DNA from: Pseudomonas costantinii
GTDB lineage: Bacteria; Pseudomonadota; Gammaproteobacteria; Pseudomonadales; Pseudomonadaceae
Assembly (NCBI RefSeq): GCF_001870435.1
Contig: NZ_MDDR01000034.1
Location: 372,001-436,000, forward strand
Length of the DNA stretch: 64,000 nucleotides
Direction of reading: 5' to 3'
In this document: one piece after another, positions 41,507-49,827 of the stretch
How the letters are laid out: each line of letters opens with the position of its first letter
Numbering within the stretch: the first letter of the stretch is position 1
Program-made: the position numbers and the translations under genes
The notes under the pieces: model-generated
Database searches by the model: none
Told to the model about the DNA's origin: nothing
What the model saw: the letters and a program-made list of their open reading frames with translations, nothing else

Positions 41507-43416
41507 CAGGACAGCGCCTCCAGCTCCGCTTGCAAGGTTTCCAGCAGCTCAAGGGCCTCCATCCAGGTTTCCTCCAACTGGCCTTCACGCACCTTGAGTT
41601 TGGCCTGCTCGGCCAGCAAGTCGCGCAACTCATCCTTACGCGCAGCCTCGTATACAGCGCTGTCGCCCAAGCTGGTTTCGATCTTGGCCAGGCGCTCATG
41701 CACCTTGCCCAGCTCAGCTTCCAGCTTGTCGGCTTCGCGCTTATGCGGCGCCAACTGCTGACGCAGTGCGGCGGCGGCTTGGCGCTGGGCTTTCTTGTCG
41801 GTCTTGTCCGGGTTGACCGGCGTGTTGCTGACCGGCGCGTTGCGCAGGCGGTAATCCGTCAGCCAACGTGCGTAGTCGTCCAGGTCGCCGTCGAACTCTT
41901 CGACTTTACCGTCGGCCACCAGCAGGAAGTTGTCGGTGGTGCTCTTGAGCAAGTGGCGATCGTGAGACACCACCAGCACCGCACCGCTGAATTCCTGCAA
42001 GGCCATGGTCAGCGCCAGACGCATTTCCAGGTCCAGGTGGTTGGTCGGTTCGTCGAGCAGCAGCAAGTTCGGGCGGTCCCAGGCAATCAACGCCAGGGCC
42101 AGGCGGGCTTTTTCGCCACCGGAGAAATTCAGTACCGGCTCATCGATACGCGCACCACGGAAGTCGAAACCACCGAGGAAGTCGCGCAGGGTCTGCTCGC
42201 GTTCGGTCGGCGCCAGGCGCTGCAGGTGCAGCAGTGGGCTTGCCTTGGAGTCGAGGGAGTCAAGCTGATGCTGGGCGAAGTAGCCCACCACCAGGTTCTC
42301 GCCACGGGTCAGGCGACCGGCCAGGGGTTGCAGCTCACCTGACAGGTTCTTGATCAACGTCGACTTGCCTGCACCGTTGGGGCCGAGCAAACCGATGCGC
42401 GCACCCGGCGTGAGCTGCAGCTTGACCTTCTCCAGGATGGTTTTGTCGCCATAACCCAGGCGCGCATCGGAAAGATCCAGCAACGGGCTGGAGATCTTCA
42501 CCGACTCGCGAAACACGAAGTCGAACGGCGAATCGACGTGGGCCGCCGACAGTTCTTCCATGCGCTCCAACGCCTTGATCCGGCTCTGGGCCTGACGGGC
42601 CTTGGTGGCCTGGGCCTTGAACCGGGCGATGTAGCTTTCCATGTGCGCACGTTGCACTTGTTGCTTCTCGTAGGCCTGTTGCTGCTGGGCCAGACGCTCG
42701 GCGCGCGCGCGTTCAAACGCGGTGTAGCCACCCCGGTAGAGGGTGATTTTCTTTTGTTCGACGTGGGCAATGTTATCGACCACGGCGTCAAGGAAGTCCC
42801 GGTCGTGGGAAATCAGCAGCAAGGTGCCTGGGTAGCTCTTGAGGAACTCTTCCAGCCACAGGATCGCATCGAGGTCCAAGTGGTTGGTCGGTTCGTCGAG
42901 CAGCAACAGGTCCGACGGGCACATCAGTGCCTGGGCCAAGTTCAGACGCATACGCCAGCCACCGGAGAAGTCGGCGACCGGACGGTCCATCTGTTCGTTG
43001 GTAAAACCAAGGCCTGCGAGCATTTTGCGGGCACGCGCATCGGCAGTGTAGCCGTCGGCACTGTCGAGTTCCGAGTGCAGGCGGGCCTGAGCGGCGCCGT
43101 CGTGGGCTTTCTCGGCCTCGGCGAGGTCGTGTTGCACCTGGCGCAGGCGAAGGTCGCCATCGAGCACATAGTCGATCGCAATGCGGTCCAGGGTGTCGAT
43201 CTCCTGGCGCATATGGGCGATGCGCCAGTCGGCCGGCAGCAAGCAGTCCCCGGAATCAGGGGTCAGCTCACCCAGCAACAGGGCGAACAACGTGGATTTG
43301 CCGGCGCCATTGGCACCGATCAAGCCGGCTTTGTGACCGGCGTGCAGGGTCAGCTCGGCGTCTTCGAGAAGACGTTGCGGGCCACGCTGTAATGTTAGGC
43401 TTTGAAGTCGGATCAT
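41506..43416 (-). CDS. ABC-F family ATPase (YheS-like)
   Basis: The 636-residue protein has two ATPase domains without membrane segments: Walker A GANGAGKS and GPNGAGKS, signatures FSGGW and FSGGE, Walker B LLLDEPTNHLD twice, joined by the long P-site tRNA-interaction linker (QKKITLYRGGYTAFERARAERLAQQQQAYEKQQ). A charged coiled coil forms the C-terminal end. ABC-F proteins bind the ribosomal E site to resolve stalled translation; YheS is the closest subfamily by layout. The ATG at 43416 fits the family; longer in-frame starts extend into the divergent gene. Confidence 0.92.
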   Translation of the reverse strand: MIRLQSLTLQRGPQRLLEDAELTLHAGHKAGLIGANGAGKSTLFALLLGELTPDSGDCLLPADWRIAHMRQEIDTLDRIAIDYVLDGDLRLRQVQHDLAEAEKAHDGAAQARLHSELDSADGYTADARARKMLAGLGFTNEQMDRPVADFSGGWRMRLNLAQALMCPSDLLLLDEPTNHLDLDAILWLEEFLKSYPGTLLLISHDRDFLDAVVDNIAHVEQKKITLYRGGYTAFERARAERLAQQQQAYEKQQVQRAHMESYIARFKAQATKARQAQSRIKALERMEELSAAHVDSPFDFVFRESVKISSPLLDLSDARLGYGDKTILEKVKLQLTPGARIGLLGPNGAGKSTLIKNLSGELQPLAGRLTRGENLVVGYFAQHQLDSLDSKASPLLHLQRLAPTEREQTLRDFLGGFDFRGARIDEPVLNFSGGEKARLALALIAWDRPNLLLLDEPTNHLDLEMRLALTMALQEFSGAVLVVSHDRHLLKSTTDNFLLVADGKVEEFDGDLDDYARWLTDYRLRNAPVSNTPVNPDKTDKKAQRQAAAALRQQLAPHKREADKLEAELGKVHERLAKIETSLGDSAVYEAARKDELRDLLAEQAKLKVREGQLEETWMEALELLETLQAELEALS

Positions 43417-43466
43417 AATGGCGGCGGAGTCTACCAGCTTCGTTGGCCGCTGGCTTGGGTAGGAAT

Positions 43467-43931
43467 ATGTGCGCTGACCTGTGGAGCTTTGCCCTCTCGA
43501 CCTACGCCCGCTCAGGGTGCGAAGCCGCTTGCCTGCGCTTGCAGGAGCAGGGGGCGGATGTGTGCTTGTTGCTTTGTGGCGCGTGGCTGGAGCAGCGGGG
43601 CGTGGCGCCGACACCCGAACGCATCCAGGCGCTGAAGCAGATCGCCGGGCCTTGGCAGACGCGCGTGATCGAACCGTTGCGGCAGGTGCGCGTGCAATGG
43701 CGAGCAATGGCACAACAGGATGAGCAATTGGCGGCGTTACGGGAGCGGGTCAAAGCCCTGGAGTTGGGTGCCGAACGGCAGTTATTGACGCGCCTGGAAG
43801 CGCTGGCACAGGTATGGCCGACAGGTGAGGTGAGGGGTCAACAAAGATGGCTTGAAGGCCTGGCGACCGAAGCCGCCAACCTTGACCACGACGCGCTGCA
43901 GTTACTGCGCGTCGTGGCCACCAACACTTAG
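43467..43931 (+). CDS. TIGR02444 family protein
   Basis: The 154-residue product begins MCADLWSFALSTYARSGCEAACLRLQEQGADVCLLLCGAWLEQRG, the signature of TIGR02444, a mainly helical cytoplasmic family of pseudomonads and relatives with unknown role. It is divergent from the ABC-F gene, with start codons 50 bases apart, and converges with algP; their stops interlock as TTAG. AGGAA directly before the ATG is close for a ribosome site; no better in-frame start is seen. Confidence 0.85.
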   Translation: MCADLWSFALSTYARSGCEAACLRLQEQGADVCLLLCGAWLEQRGVAPTPERIQALKQIAGPWQTRVIEPLRQVRVQWRAMAQQDEQLAALRERVKALELGAERQLLTRLEALAQVWPTGEVRGQQRWLEGLATEAANLDHDALQLLRVVATNT

Positions 43932-45076
43932 GAAGCGCTGGTTGGAGTGGTGCTTGGCGCTACCGGTGCAGGCGTGCTGCTGGCCGATGCGGTTGGAGCG
44001 GTGGATGCTGCCGGGGTAACAGCCGGGGCTGCTGGCTTGGCCGGGGCTGCTTTTGTAGCAGCAGGCTTAGCGGCCGGTTTTGCAGCAGCAGGTTTAGCGG
44101 CTGGCTTGGCGGCTGGTTTTGCAGCAGCAGCTTTGGCAACTGGCTTGGCGGCTGGTTTCGCAGCAGCAGCTTTAACAACTGGCTTCGCGGCTGGTTTTGC
44201 AGCAGCAGCTTTAGCAACTGGCTTGGCGGCTGGTTTCGCAGCAGCAGCTTTAACAACTGGCTTCGCGGCTGGTTTTGCAGCAGCAGCTTTAGCAACTGGC
44301 TTGGCGGCTGGTTTCGCAGCAGCAGTTTTAGCAACTGGCTTGGCGGCCGGTTTTGCAGCAGCCGTTTTAGCAACTGGCTTGGCGGCTGGTTTTGCAGCAG
44401 CAGTTTTAGCAGTTGGCTTGGCGGCTGGTTTCGCAGCAGCAGTTTTAGCAGCTGGCTTGGCGGCTGGTTTTGCAGCAGCCGTTTTAGCAGCGGGCTTGGC
44501 GGCCGGTTTTGCAGCAGCCGTTTTAGCAACTGGCTTGGCGGCTGGTTTTGCAGCAGCCGTTTTAGCAGCTGGCTTGGCGGCTGGTTTCGCAGCAGCAGTT
44601 TTAGCAGCTGGCTTGGCGGCTGGTTTTGCAGCAGCAGCTTTCGCAGGAGCCTTCGAAGCTACAGCTTTTGCCGGCGCACGAGTGCCCAGGACTTTAGCTA
44701 CGGCTTCCTTCACACGACCAACGCCCTGGGCCAGTTTCAGGCTTTCCTGAGCATCTTTTTTGAGTTGGGAAATGTAAGTGCGGGTTTCAGCTTGGCGATC
44801 CTTGAGAGCGTCCAGCAGACCTTCAAGTTCTTTGACAGCGTCTTTGGCCTTGGCTTGAGCCTTGGCCTTGCCGGCAGTGGCGGCGTCTTGCAGTTTGGTG
44901 CGGGATTTGTGCAGCTTTTCTTGCGCTTTACCGCGTTGTTTTTCCAGTTTGGCGAGCAGTTTTTCTGCATCGGCCAAGGCTTGGGAACAAGCGCTTTCCA
45001 GATGTTCGAGCAGGCTGCCCGAAAGTTGTTGGAGTAAGTGCAACGGGGTATTTACAGGCTTCTGTTTGGCCGACAT
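43928..45076 (-). CDS. algP: Alginate regulatory protein AlgP (histone H1-like)
   Basis: The 382-residue product has an N-terminal helical domain (1-125, charged coiled coil: KLLAKLEKQRGKAQEKLHKSRTKL) and a long Lys/Ala/Pro C-terminal tail resembling histone H1. The tail contains 14 complete 13-residue units AAAKPAAKPxxK(T/A), residues 148-329. AlgP (AlgR3) of P. aeruginosa affects algD transcription and has KPAA repeats that rearrange. It is expected to bind DNA in the nucleoid. It lies in the algP-FKBP-algQ neighbourhood as in P. aeruginosa. Copy number of the repeats may differ between strains. Confidence 0.93.
   Translation of the reverse strand: MSAKQKPVNTPLHLLQQLSGSLLEHLESACSQALADAEKLLAKLEKQRGKAQEKLHKSRTKLQDAATAGKAKAQAKAKDAVKELEGLLDALKDRQAETRTYISQLKKDAQESLKLAQGVGRVKEAVAKVLGTRAPAKAVASKAPAKAAAAKPAAKPAAKTAAAKPAAKPAAKTAAAKPAAKPVAKTAAAKPAAKPAAKTAAAKPAAKPAAKTAAAKPAAKPTAKTAAAKPAAKPVAKTAAAKPAAKPVAKTAAAKPAAKPVAKAAAAKPAAKPVVKAAAAKPAAKPVAKAAAAKPAAKPVVKAAAAKPAAKPVAKAAAAKPAAKPAAKPAAAKPAAKPAATKAAPAKPAAPAVTPAASTAPTASASSTPAPVAPSTTPTSAS
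44090..44635 (-). repeat. 39-bp tandem minisatellite inside algP
   Basis: Fourteen 39-bp units encode AAAKPAAKPxxK(T/A). The first eight units end in Thr, the next five in Ala. Units 9-12 are two copies of a 78-bp dimer (VA then VV forms) that are identical at nearly every base, pointing to a recent duplication. Frame is kept by any change in whole units. Confidence 0.9.
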
Positions 45077-45268
45077 GGTTTACCTCCTGGCTGACGTGGG
45101 TGCGGCTCATACTAGCCCTCTGCTCTTACCGCCGCTAGGGCATGTTGACAGTATCGTTTGCCTTGCGTTGCACCGTAAGAAAATTCTTATCGATATAACG
45201 AAAAACCACGGCACTTTTTACGTACTCACACTGGCATAATCCGTCGCACTTTCGGCGGGAGAATGCTC

Positions 45269-45946
45269 ATGTCGCGTTACCTTTTTCTAGTGCTTGGCTT
45301 GGCAATTTCGGTGGCCAATGCGAGCGAGCAATCACCGTCCAAAACCACTGCCCAAGACCCGCACGATCTCGCGTACAGCCTGGGCGCAAGCCTCGGTGAG
45401 CGTTTGCGCCAGGAAGTCCCCGACCTGCAGATCCAGGCCCTGCTCGACGGCCTCAAGCAGGCCTATCAAGGCAAGCCACTGGCGCTGGACAACGCACGCA
45501 TCGAGCAGATCCTCGCCCAACACGAAGCACAAAGCGCAGCCGAAACGCCTGTTGCGCAGAGCGAAAAAGCACTCGCCATCGAACAGCAATTTTTAGCTAA
45601 GGAAAAAGCAGCAACCGGTGTGCGTGAATTGTCGGATGGCATCCTGCTCACAGAGCTGACACCTGGCAACGGCAGCAAGCCGTTGGCCAGTGATGAGGTG
45701 CAGGTGAAATACGTGGGGCGGTTGCCCGATGGGGCCGTCTTCGATCAGAGCACACAGCCTCAATGGTTTCGCTTGGACAGCGTGATCAGCGGCTGGAGTA
45801 GTGCACTGCAACAGATGCCAGTAGGCGCGAAATGGCGCCTGGTGATTCCATCCGCCCAAGCCTATGGCGCAGACGGTGCGGGCGAGTTGATCCCGCCGTA
45901 TACACCGCTGGTATTTGAGATCGAATTGCTCGGCACTCGCCACTGA
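45269..45946 (+). CDS. FKBP-type peptidyl-prolyl isomerase, periplasmic
   Basis: The 225-residue product has a signal peptide (to about VANA|SE), an FkpA-type helical N-terminal dimerisation region (DLAYSLGASLGERLRQEVPDLQIQALLDGLKQAYQGK) and a C-terminal FKBP domain with VQVKYVGRLPDGAVFDQS and WRLVIPSAQAYG. It helps fold exported proteins. GGGAG is well spaced for the ATG at 45269; the ATG six bases earlier is too near. It is divergent from algP and closed by a bidirectional terminator. Confidence 0.93.
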   Translation: MSRYLFLVLGLAISVANASEQSPSKTTAQDPHDLAYSLGASLGERLRQEVPDLQIQALLDGLKQAYQGKPLALDNARIEQILAQHEAQSAAETPVAQSEKALAIEQQFLAKEKAATGVRELSDGILLTELTPGNGSKPLASDEVQVKYVGRLPDGAVFDQSTQPQWFRLDSVISGWSSALQQMPVGAKWRLVIPSAQAYGADGAGELIPPYTPLVFEIELLGTRH

Positions 45947-45952
45947 CCCAAT

Positions 45953-45984
45953 AAAAAACGGTGCGCCATGCGCACCGTTTTTTA
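45953..45984. terminator. Bidirectional terminator between FKBP isomerase and algQ
   Basis: ACGGTGCG (45958-45965) and CGCACCGT (45971-45978) form an 8-bp stem with loop CCATG, flanked by A6 and T6. It can end both converging transcripts. Confidence 0.9.
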
Positions 45985-45999
45985 TCTCGCCAGCAAGCA

Positions 46000-46458
46000 T
46001 CAAGCCTGGGTGGCGGACTCTTCCTTGTGGGCGTTGTGCAGTACTTCGATCAGGCAATCTTCCAATTCGAAACGCTCGTGAAGTAGTCCACCCAACTCTT
46101 TGAATTTTTCAGCAACACACTCACCGGCGTCACACAGGTCGTTGAAGGCCAGCAGCTTTTCGGTAATTACATCGATGCGCGGGTAAATAGTCTCGGCCAG
46201 TTCCAGACCACGCTTATCGTTAAAAGCTTTCGCCTCACCAGTCAGCTGCTCGTAAATTTCGAAATGGCCGGTAGACACGTAGTCCACCAATAGGCCACAG
46301 AATTCCTGCAACGGCTCGCGGTTCTCAGCCAGTGCCTCGGGCTTCGCGCCGAGAGCATCAAAGGCCCGAACCAGTTCGTGACGTGCCTTCAACCAGCTGT
46401 CGATCAGCTTGTGCACCCCACCCCAGCGTTCCTGAGCATTCTGACAACTTTCCAGCAT
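46000..46458 (-). CDS. algQ: Anti-sigma-70 factor Rsd/AlgQ
   Basis: The 152-residue product has the Rsd/AlgQ four-helix fold: WGGVHKLIDSWLKARHELVRAFDAL, then FCGLLVDYVSTGHFEIYEQL and FKELGGLLHERFELEDCLIEVLH. AlgQ binds region 4 of sigma-70 in P. aeruginosa and influences alginate, virulence and nucleotide-kinase expression, roles shared with Rnk, also encoded in this window. The length is near the reported 160 residues. It is a single gene ended by the shared terminator. Confidence 0.95.
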   Translation of the reverse strand: MLESCQNAQERWGGVHKLIDSWLKARHELVRAFDALGAKPEALAENREPLQEFCGLLVDYVSTGHFEIYEQLTGEAKAFNDKRGLELAETIYPRIDVITEKLLAFNDLCDAGECVAEKFKELGGLLHERFELEDCLIEVLHNAHKEESATQA

Positions 46459-46666
46459 GATGATCTCTCTTCCCTATAGGGGCGCTGCTGCCCTGTGCCC
46501 GCGCAACACTTCAAGGATAAAGCAGCAGGCGAACACGGCCGCGTCTGACAACGGATTCAATAACGCGTGCGGGCCAGATTATGCCCGCATGACTATGGCT
46601 TCAAGGTACGCAGGAGAGAAAGTTCATACAAGTGTTTAATCCCCTCCTACAAATTGCGACCTGCTT

Positions 46667-47188
46667 TTAGTGCCTCGCTAGGCCCAAACAGCAGTTCAGT
46701 AACAGCCTTGAAAACTGTATGGCACCCAAGATCAGCATCGCCACGAAGAACAACAGGCTCCACTCGGGAAGGCTCAGGTCAAACAGTGTCCAGTTGATCT
46801 CAACGCAATCGACAGTGCCTTTGACCGTCAATTGCAGTGCTTGCCAAAGCGAGAGGTTTTCAATCATGTATTGCAGACTGGGCCAGCAATCCGCTGCTTG
46901 TTCCGACGCGGCATTTTGTAGCAGTACCTGGCGCACCGCAGTGATGGCCCCAAACAACGCACAGCTCATGCTCGCGAGTCCGTAGAGGTAGACCGTAGAA
47001 CGCTTTGGGCCATGGGCCGCAGCAGCCAGATTGATCAGCGTGAAAATCGCCAGAAAGATGCGTTGCACCTGGCAAAGGAAACAAGGGCGTAGCTGCGCGC
47101 CGTACTCAAGATAAAAAGACGCACCCAACGCCAGCGCACCAGCCATGAACGCCAGGAGAAACAAGGAGCGTGAAGGGGCCAAAGACAT
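46667..47188 (-). CDS. dsbB: Disulfide bond formation protein DsbB/DsbH
   Basis: The 173-residue protein has four helices, the first catalytic pair CFLC (36 and 39) after helix 1, and the second pair of cysteines in the periplasmic loop (ADCWP, VDCVE), as in DsbB. It reoxidises DsbA and passes electrons to quinone. In P. aeruginosa the paralogue at this place is called DsbH or DsbB1. The ATG at 47188 gives the usual length. It is upstream of algQ and downstream of hemY on the same strand, with gaps of about 200 bases on both sides. Confidence 0.92.
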   Translation of the reverse strand: MSLAPSRSLFLLAFMAGALALGASFYLEYGAQLRPCFLCQVQRIFLAIFTLINLAAAAHGPKRSTVYLYGLASMSCALFGAITAVRQVLLQNAASEQAADCWPSLQYMIENLSLWQALQLTVKGTVDCVEINWTLFDLSLPEWSLLFFVAMLILGAIQFSRLLLNCCLGLARH

Positions 47189-47371
47189 TGTTATCCGTAC
47201 CGCAAGAGATAGGCCGTTACGGTAGAGGAAAGGCCTTACCCCTTTCAATACGCGCTAGAGCAGACAATTCCGCAAGAGCATAGGGATATCCCGTCAGAGC
47301 CCGGATGACTTAGAGCAGCTAACAGTAGGAATTTACTTCATAACGCTTTAACCCCAGCCGTTGCCCAACAA

Positions 47372-47410
47372 CGAAGGGTTGGCTCTCAGAAGGGTCCGAG
47401 CCAACCTTCG
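47372..47410 (-). terminator. Hairpin after hemY, end of the hemCDXY operon
   Basis: CGAAGGGTTGGCTC (47372-47385) pairs with GAGCCAACCTTCG (47398-47410) with one bulged G and a 12-base loop, 14 bases beyond the hemY stop. The following minus-strand sequence is only mildly T-rich. Confidence 0.65.
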
Positions 47411-47424
47411 CCTTATTTCCTACC

Positions 47425-48666
47425 TCAAACCCGAGCAGGCACTGGCAACGGAGACGCCAGCAAACGGCTATCCAAAAGACCCAGGCCTTCCTGGAACAAT
47501 TGGTTACTGCGCTCAGTGTCGCCCAATTGGGCCAGCAGACGCGCCAGCTCAGCACAAGCTTCAGGATTACGCTGCACTTGCAGACTGCTTTCCAAGTAGT
47601 CCCGCGCCTTGCCCCACAAACTGTTTTGCAGGCAAAGGCGGCCCAGGGTCAGCAACAGGCTGGCATCCCCCGAATGGTCCTTGAGCCAGCCTTCGGCAAA
47701 TTTCAACTGCCGAGCCGGGTCACCACCGCGCAACAAGCCATACAGCCGGATCAGATGGCTGTCATAACCACGCTTGATGGCAACACGCAGCACTTCCTCG
47801 GCCTTGGCATCCGCGCCCAGTCGACGCAACTGCTCAGCATAAGCCACCACCAATTGTGGCTCCTGGCGCTGGGCGGAAGTCAGTTGCTCCCAAGCCCGCT
47901 CAAGGGACTGCAACCCCGCCTCGCCTTGCACTTCACGCTGAGCGGCCAGGCTCAGGTTTTCACCCCAGGCGCGGCGCTCCAGTTCGGCCAGCTCGGTGGC
48001 AGGAAGCACCTTGTCCTTACGCAACTCCGGCAACAAGCGAATCACCGACGACCAATCGCCCCGCTGCTGATACAGCCGCTGCAACTGGCGTAAGACTTGT
48101 GGGTTATGGGGGTGACGTTCGTGCATCGCCTGCAAGGTGACCAGTGCCCCGTCAGTATCGCCACGGTCCATCTGCAATTGTGCATGGCTCAAAGCGATTG
48201 CCAATTCCGCATGGGGCTGGCGCTCCAGGGCGCGCTCCAGCAAACCATCAGCCTCCTCATAACGGCCCTGTTCATTGGCTGCACGTGCTGCGCCGAGGTA
48301 ATACAGCAATGGGTGGCGCTCCGCTTCTGCGGCACGCTGCAAGTGGCGTTCGGCACTGGCCCAGCGGCCTTCGGCGAGGTCCCTCTGGCCCTGTTCGATC
48401 GCAATCTGTACGCGGCGGCTGCGGTTGCGCCGCGACCACGGATTGACCACGCCACCGGAGGTGGTGACCAGACTCAACAAAACGCGGACCAGGTAGATCG
48501 CCAGGCCTACGGCAAACACTGCCACCAGCGTGGCCCAAAGGCTCGACTCGTAATGCAGCAGATGGGGATAAGTAATCAGCACGTAGCCGGTGTGTTTCGA
48601 AATGCCCACGGCCAGTGCCAGGGCGATCGCAATTGCCAGCACCAGGATCACATAGAAACGTTTCAT
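47425..48666 (-). CDS. hemY: Heme biosynthesis-associated protein HemY (TPR, inner membrane)
   Basis: The 413-residue product has two N-terminal helices (VILVLAIAIALALAVG; LWATLVAVFAVGLAIYLVRVLLSL) with the HemY_N domain and then TPR repeats (LLYYLGAARAANEQGRYEEADGLLERAL). It is the proteobacterial HemY family, not the Bacillus protoporphyrinogen oxidase of the same name. Its exact step is unknown, but it always follows hemX in this operon. It starts 6 bases after hemX ends. Confidence 0.92.
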   Translation of the reverse strand: MKRFYVILVLAIAIALALAVGISKHTGYVLITYPHLLHYESSLWATLVAVFAVGLAIYLVRVLLSLVTTSGGVVNPWSRRNRSRRVQIAIEQGQRDLAEGRWASAERHLQRAAEAERHPLLYYLGAARAANEQGRYEEADGLLERALERQPHAELAIALSHAQLQMDRGDTDGALVTLQAMHERHPHNPQVLRQLQRLYQQRGDWSSVIRLLPELRKDKVLPATELAELERRAWGENLSLAAQREVQGEAGLQSLERAWEQLTSAQRQEPQLVVAYAEQLRRLGADAKAEEVLRVAIKRGYDSHLIRLYGLLRGGDPARQLKFAEGWLKDHSGDASLLLTLGRLCLQNSLWGKARDYLESSLQVQRNPEACAELARLLAQLGDTERSNQLFQEGLGLLDSRLLASPLPVPARV

Positions 48667-48671
48667 CTGCT

Positions 48672-49787
48672 CTACTCCTGGGTCGCCGGCGTGCCCGCCG
48701 ACGCCTTGGCTTCATTGGCAGACAGATGGCGACGGTCAAGGTAGGCCTGCACAGCAGCCAAACTGGCGGCCAGGTCCGGGGTGACCACGGAGACGGCCTT
48801 GGGCTCAAGCTCGGCAATACGCGCCAACATCGCCTTGCTCTGCGGGTTGTCCTGATTGAAGTTGTCCTGCAGCACGCTGCGCGCTTCGCCCAGGGAACGG
48901 CTGTACACCGCCGTTTCACCATTAAGCGCGGCCCATTGCGCTTGTTCCAGGGCCAGGCTCAGGGCCAGGCGTACCTGGTTCAAGCCTTGGCCCGCGAGCA
49001 ACGGGCGAATGTTATCGTCAGGGTTGAAGTCGATGCGGAAGTAGCGAGAAATTTGCTCCCACCACTGGCTCAGGCGATTTTCCGTATCGGTGGTCGGGCG
49101 CCCTTGGGAGGCTGGCTCGGTGAGCTGGTATTCCGGGGCGATTGCCGCCAGTTGCACGACCTGATCGCGCAGGGCCGCCAGTTGCAGGTATAGGCCAGTG
49201 CGGTCTGGTTGCTCGGTACTACGCAACGCGGCAAGGCTCTTGGCCAATTGCTCACGGGCGGCGTAAGCACCTGGATCGCTCTGTTCGCGAAGAATTTCGT
49301 CAGCGCCCTGGACCAGCGACTGGGCGCTGTTGATGTCCTGCAGGGCGGACAAACGCAAGCTGGCCAGACGAATCAGGTGCTCGGCTTCGGCCAGGCGCCA
49401 GTCCTGGCGGCTGGCACCCAACACAGTTTCCAGACGCTGGCTCAAGCGCTGCTGATCGCCCTGCAATTGGGCTACCAGGCGGCGGCGCTCCTCCAGCTCA
49501 TCCGCGGCGGGCAACTGTGCCAGGCGTGCTGTCAGCTGTTGCTGGCTCTGCTTGAGGGATTGGGATTGGTCATCGAGAGCCTGCACTCGGCCCAGCTGTT
49601 GTTGGCTGCCGGCTTGCAGGGCGCGGACCTGCCAGATCCCCCAACCGCCGGCGGCCACACCTGCGGCGCCGAGCAACAAGGCTACGATTGCCAGGCCATT
49701 GCCACGGCGTGGCGCGGTGACCGGTGACTCAACCGGCGCATCAAGTGCGGGTTGGGCTTCATCTTTAGGCAAGGCTGTTTCGCTCAC
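48672..49787 (-). CDS. hemX: HemX, uroporphyrinogen-III C-methyltransferase-like membrane protein
   Basis: The 371-residue product has an N-terminal cytoplasmic leader, one helix (LAIVALLLGAAGVAAGGWGIW) and a long coiled coil (QQLGRVQALDDQSQSLKQSQQQLTARL), then the HemX domain. Despite its old label, no methyltransferase motif is seen. It begins at GTG with AGGA 7 bases upstream. It is between hemD and hemY and probably scaffolds enzymes of the pathway, which is inference. Confidence 0.9.
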   Translation of the reverse strand: MSETALPKDEAQPALDAPVESPVTAPRRGNGLAIVALLLGAAGVAAGGWGIWQVRALQAGSQQQLGRVQALDDQSQSLKQSQQQLTARLAQLPAADELEERRRLVAQLQGDQQRLSQRLETVLGASRQDWRLAEAEHLIRLASLRLSALQDINSAQSLVQGADEILREQSDPGAYAAREQLAKSLAALRSTEQPDRTGLYLQLAALRDQVVQLAAIAPEYQLTEPASQGRPTTDTENRLSQWWEQISRYFRIDFNPDDNIRPLLAGQGLNQVRLALSLALEQAQWAALNGETAVYSRSLGEARSVLQDNFNQDNPQSKAMLARIAELEPKAVSVVTPDLAASLAAVQAYLDRRHLSANEAKASAGTPATQE

Positions 49788-49827
49788 GTATCCGTCCTTT
49801 GCGTATCAGAGAGTGGGGGCGGCAGCC

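Noticed and set aside
44090..44635. Possible CRISPR-like regular repeats
   Set aside because: Units are contiguous, with no unique spacers, and code for KPAA-type protein repeats.
43947..44750. A 267-codon Ala/Gly/Leu repeat frame antisense to algP, looking like a hydrophobic repeat protein
   Set aside because: It is produced by the algP minisatellite, which stays open in several frames because units are 39 bp. No ribosome site, and the algP frame has the conserved N-terminal domain.
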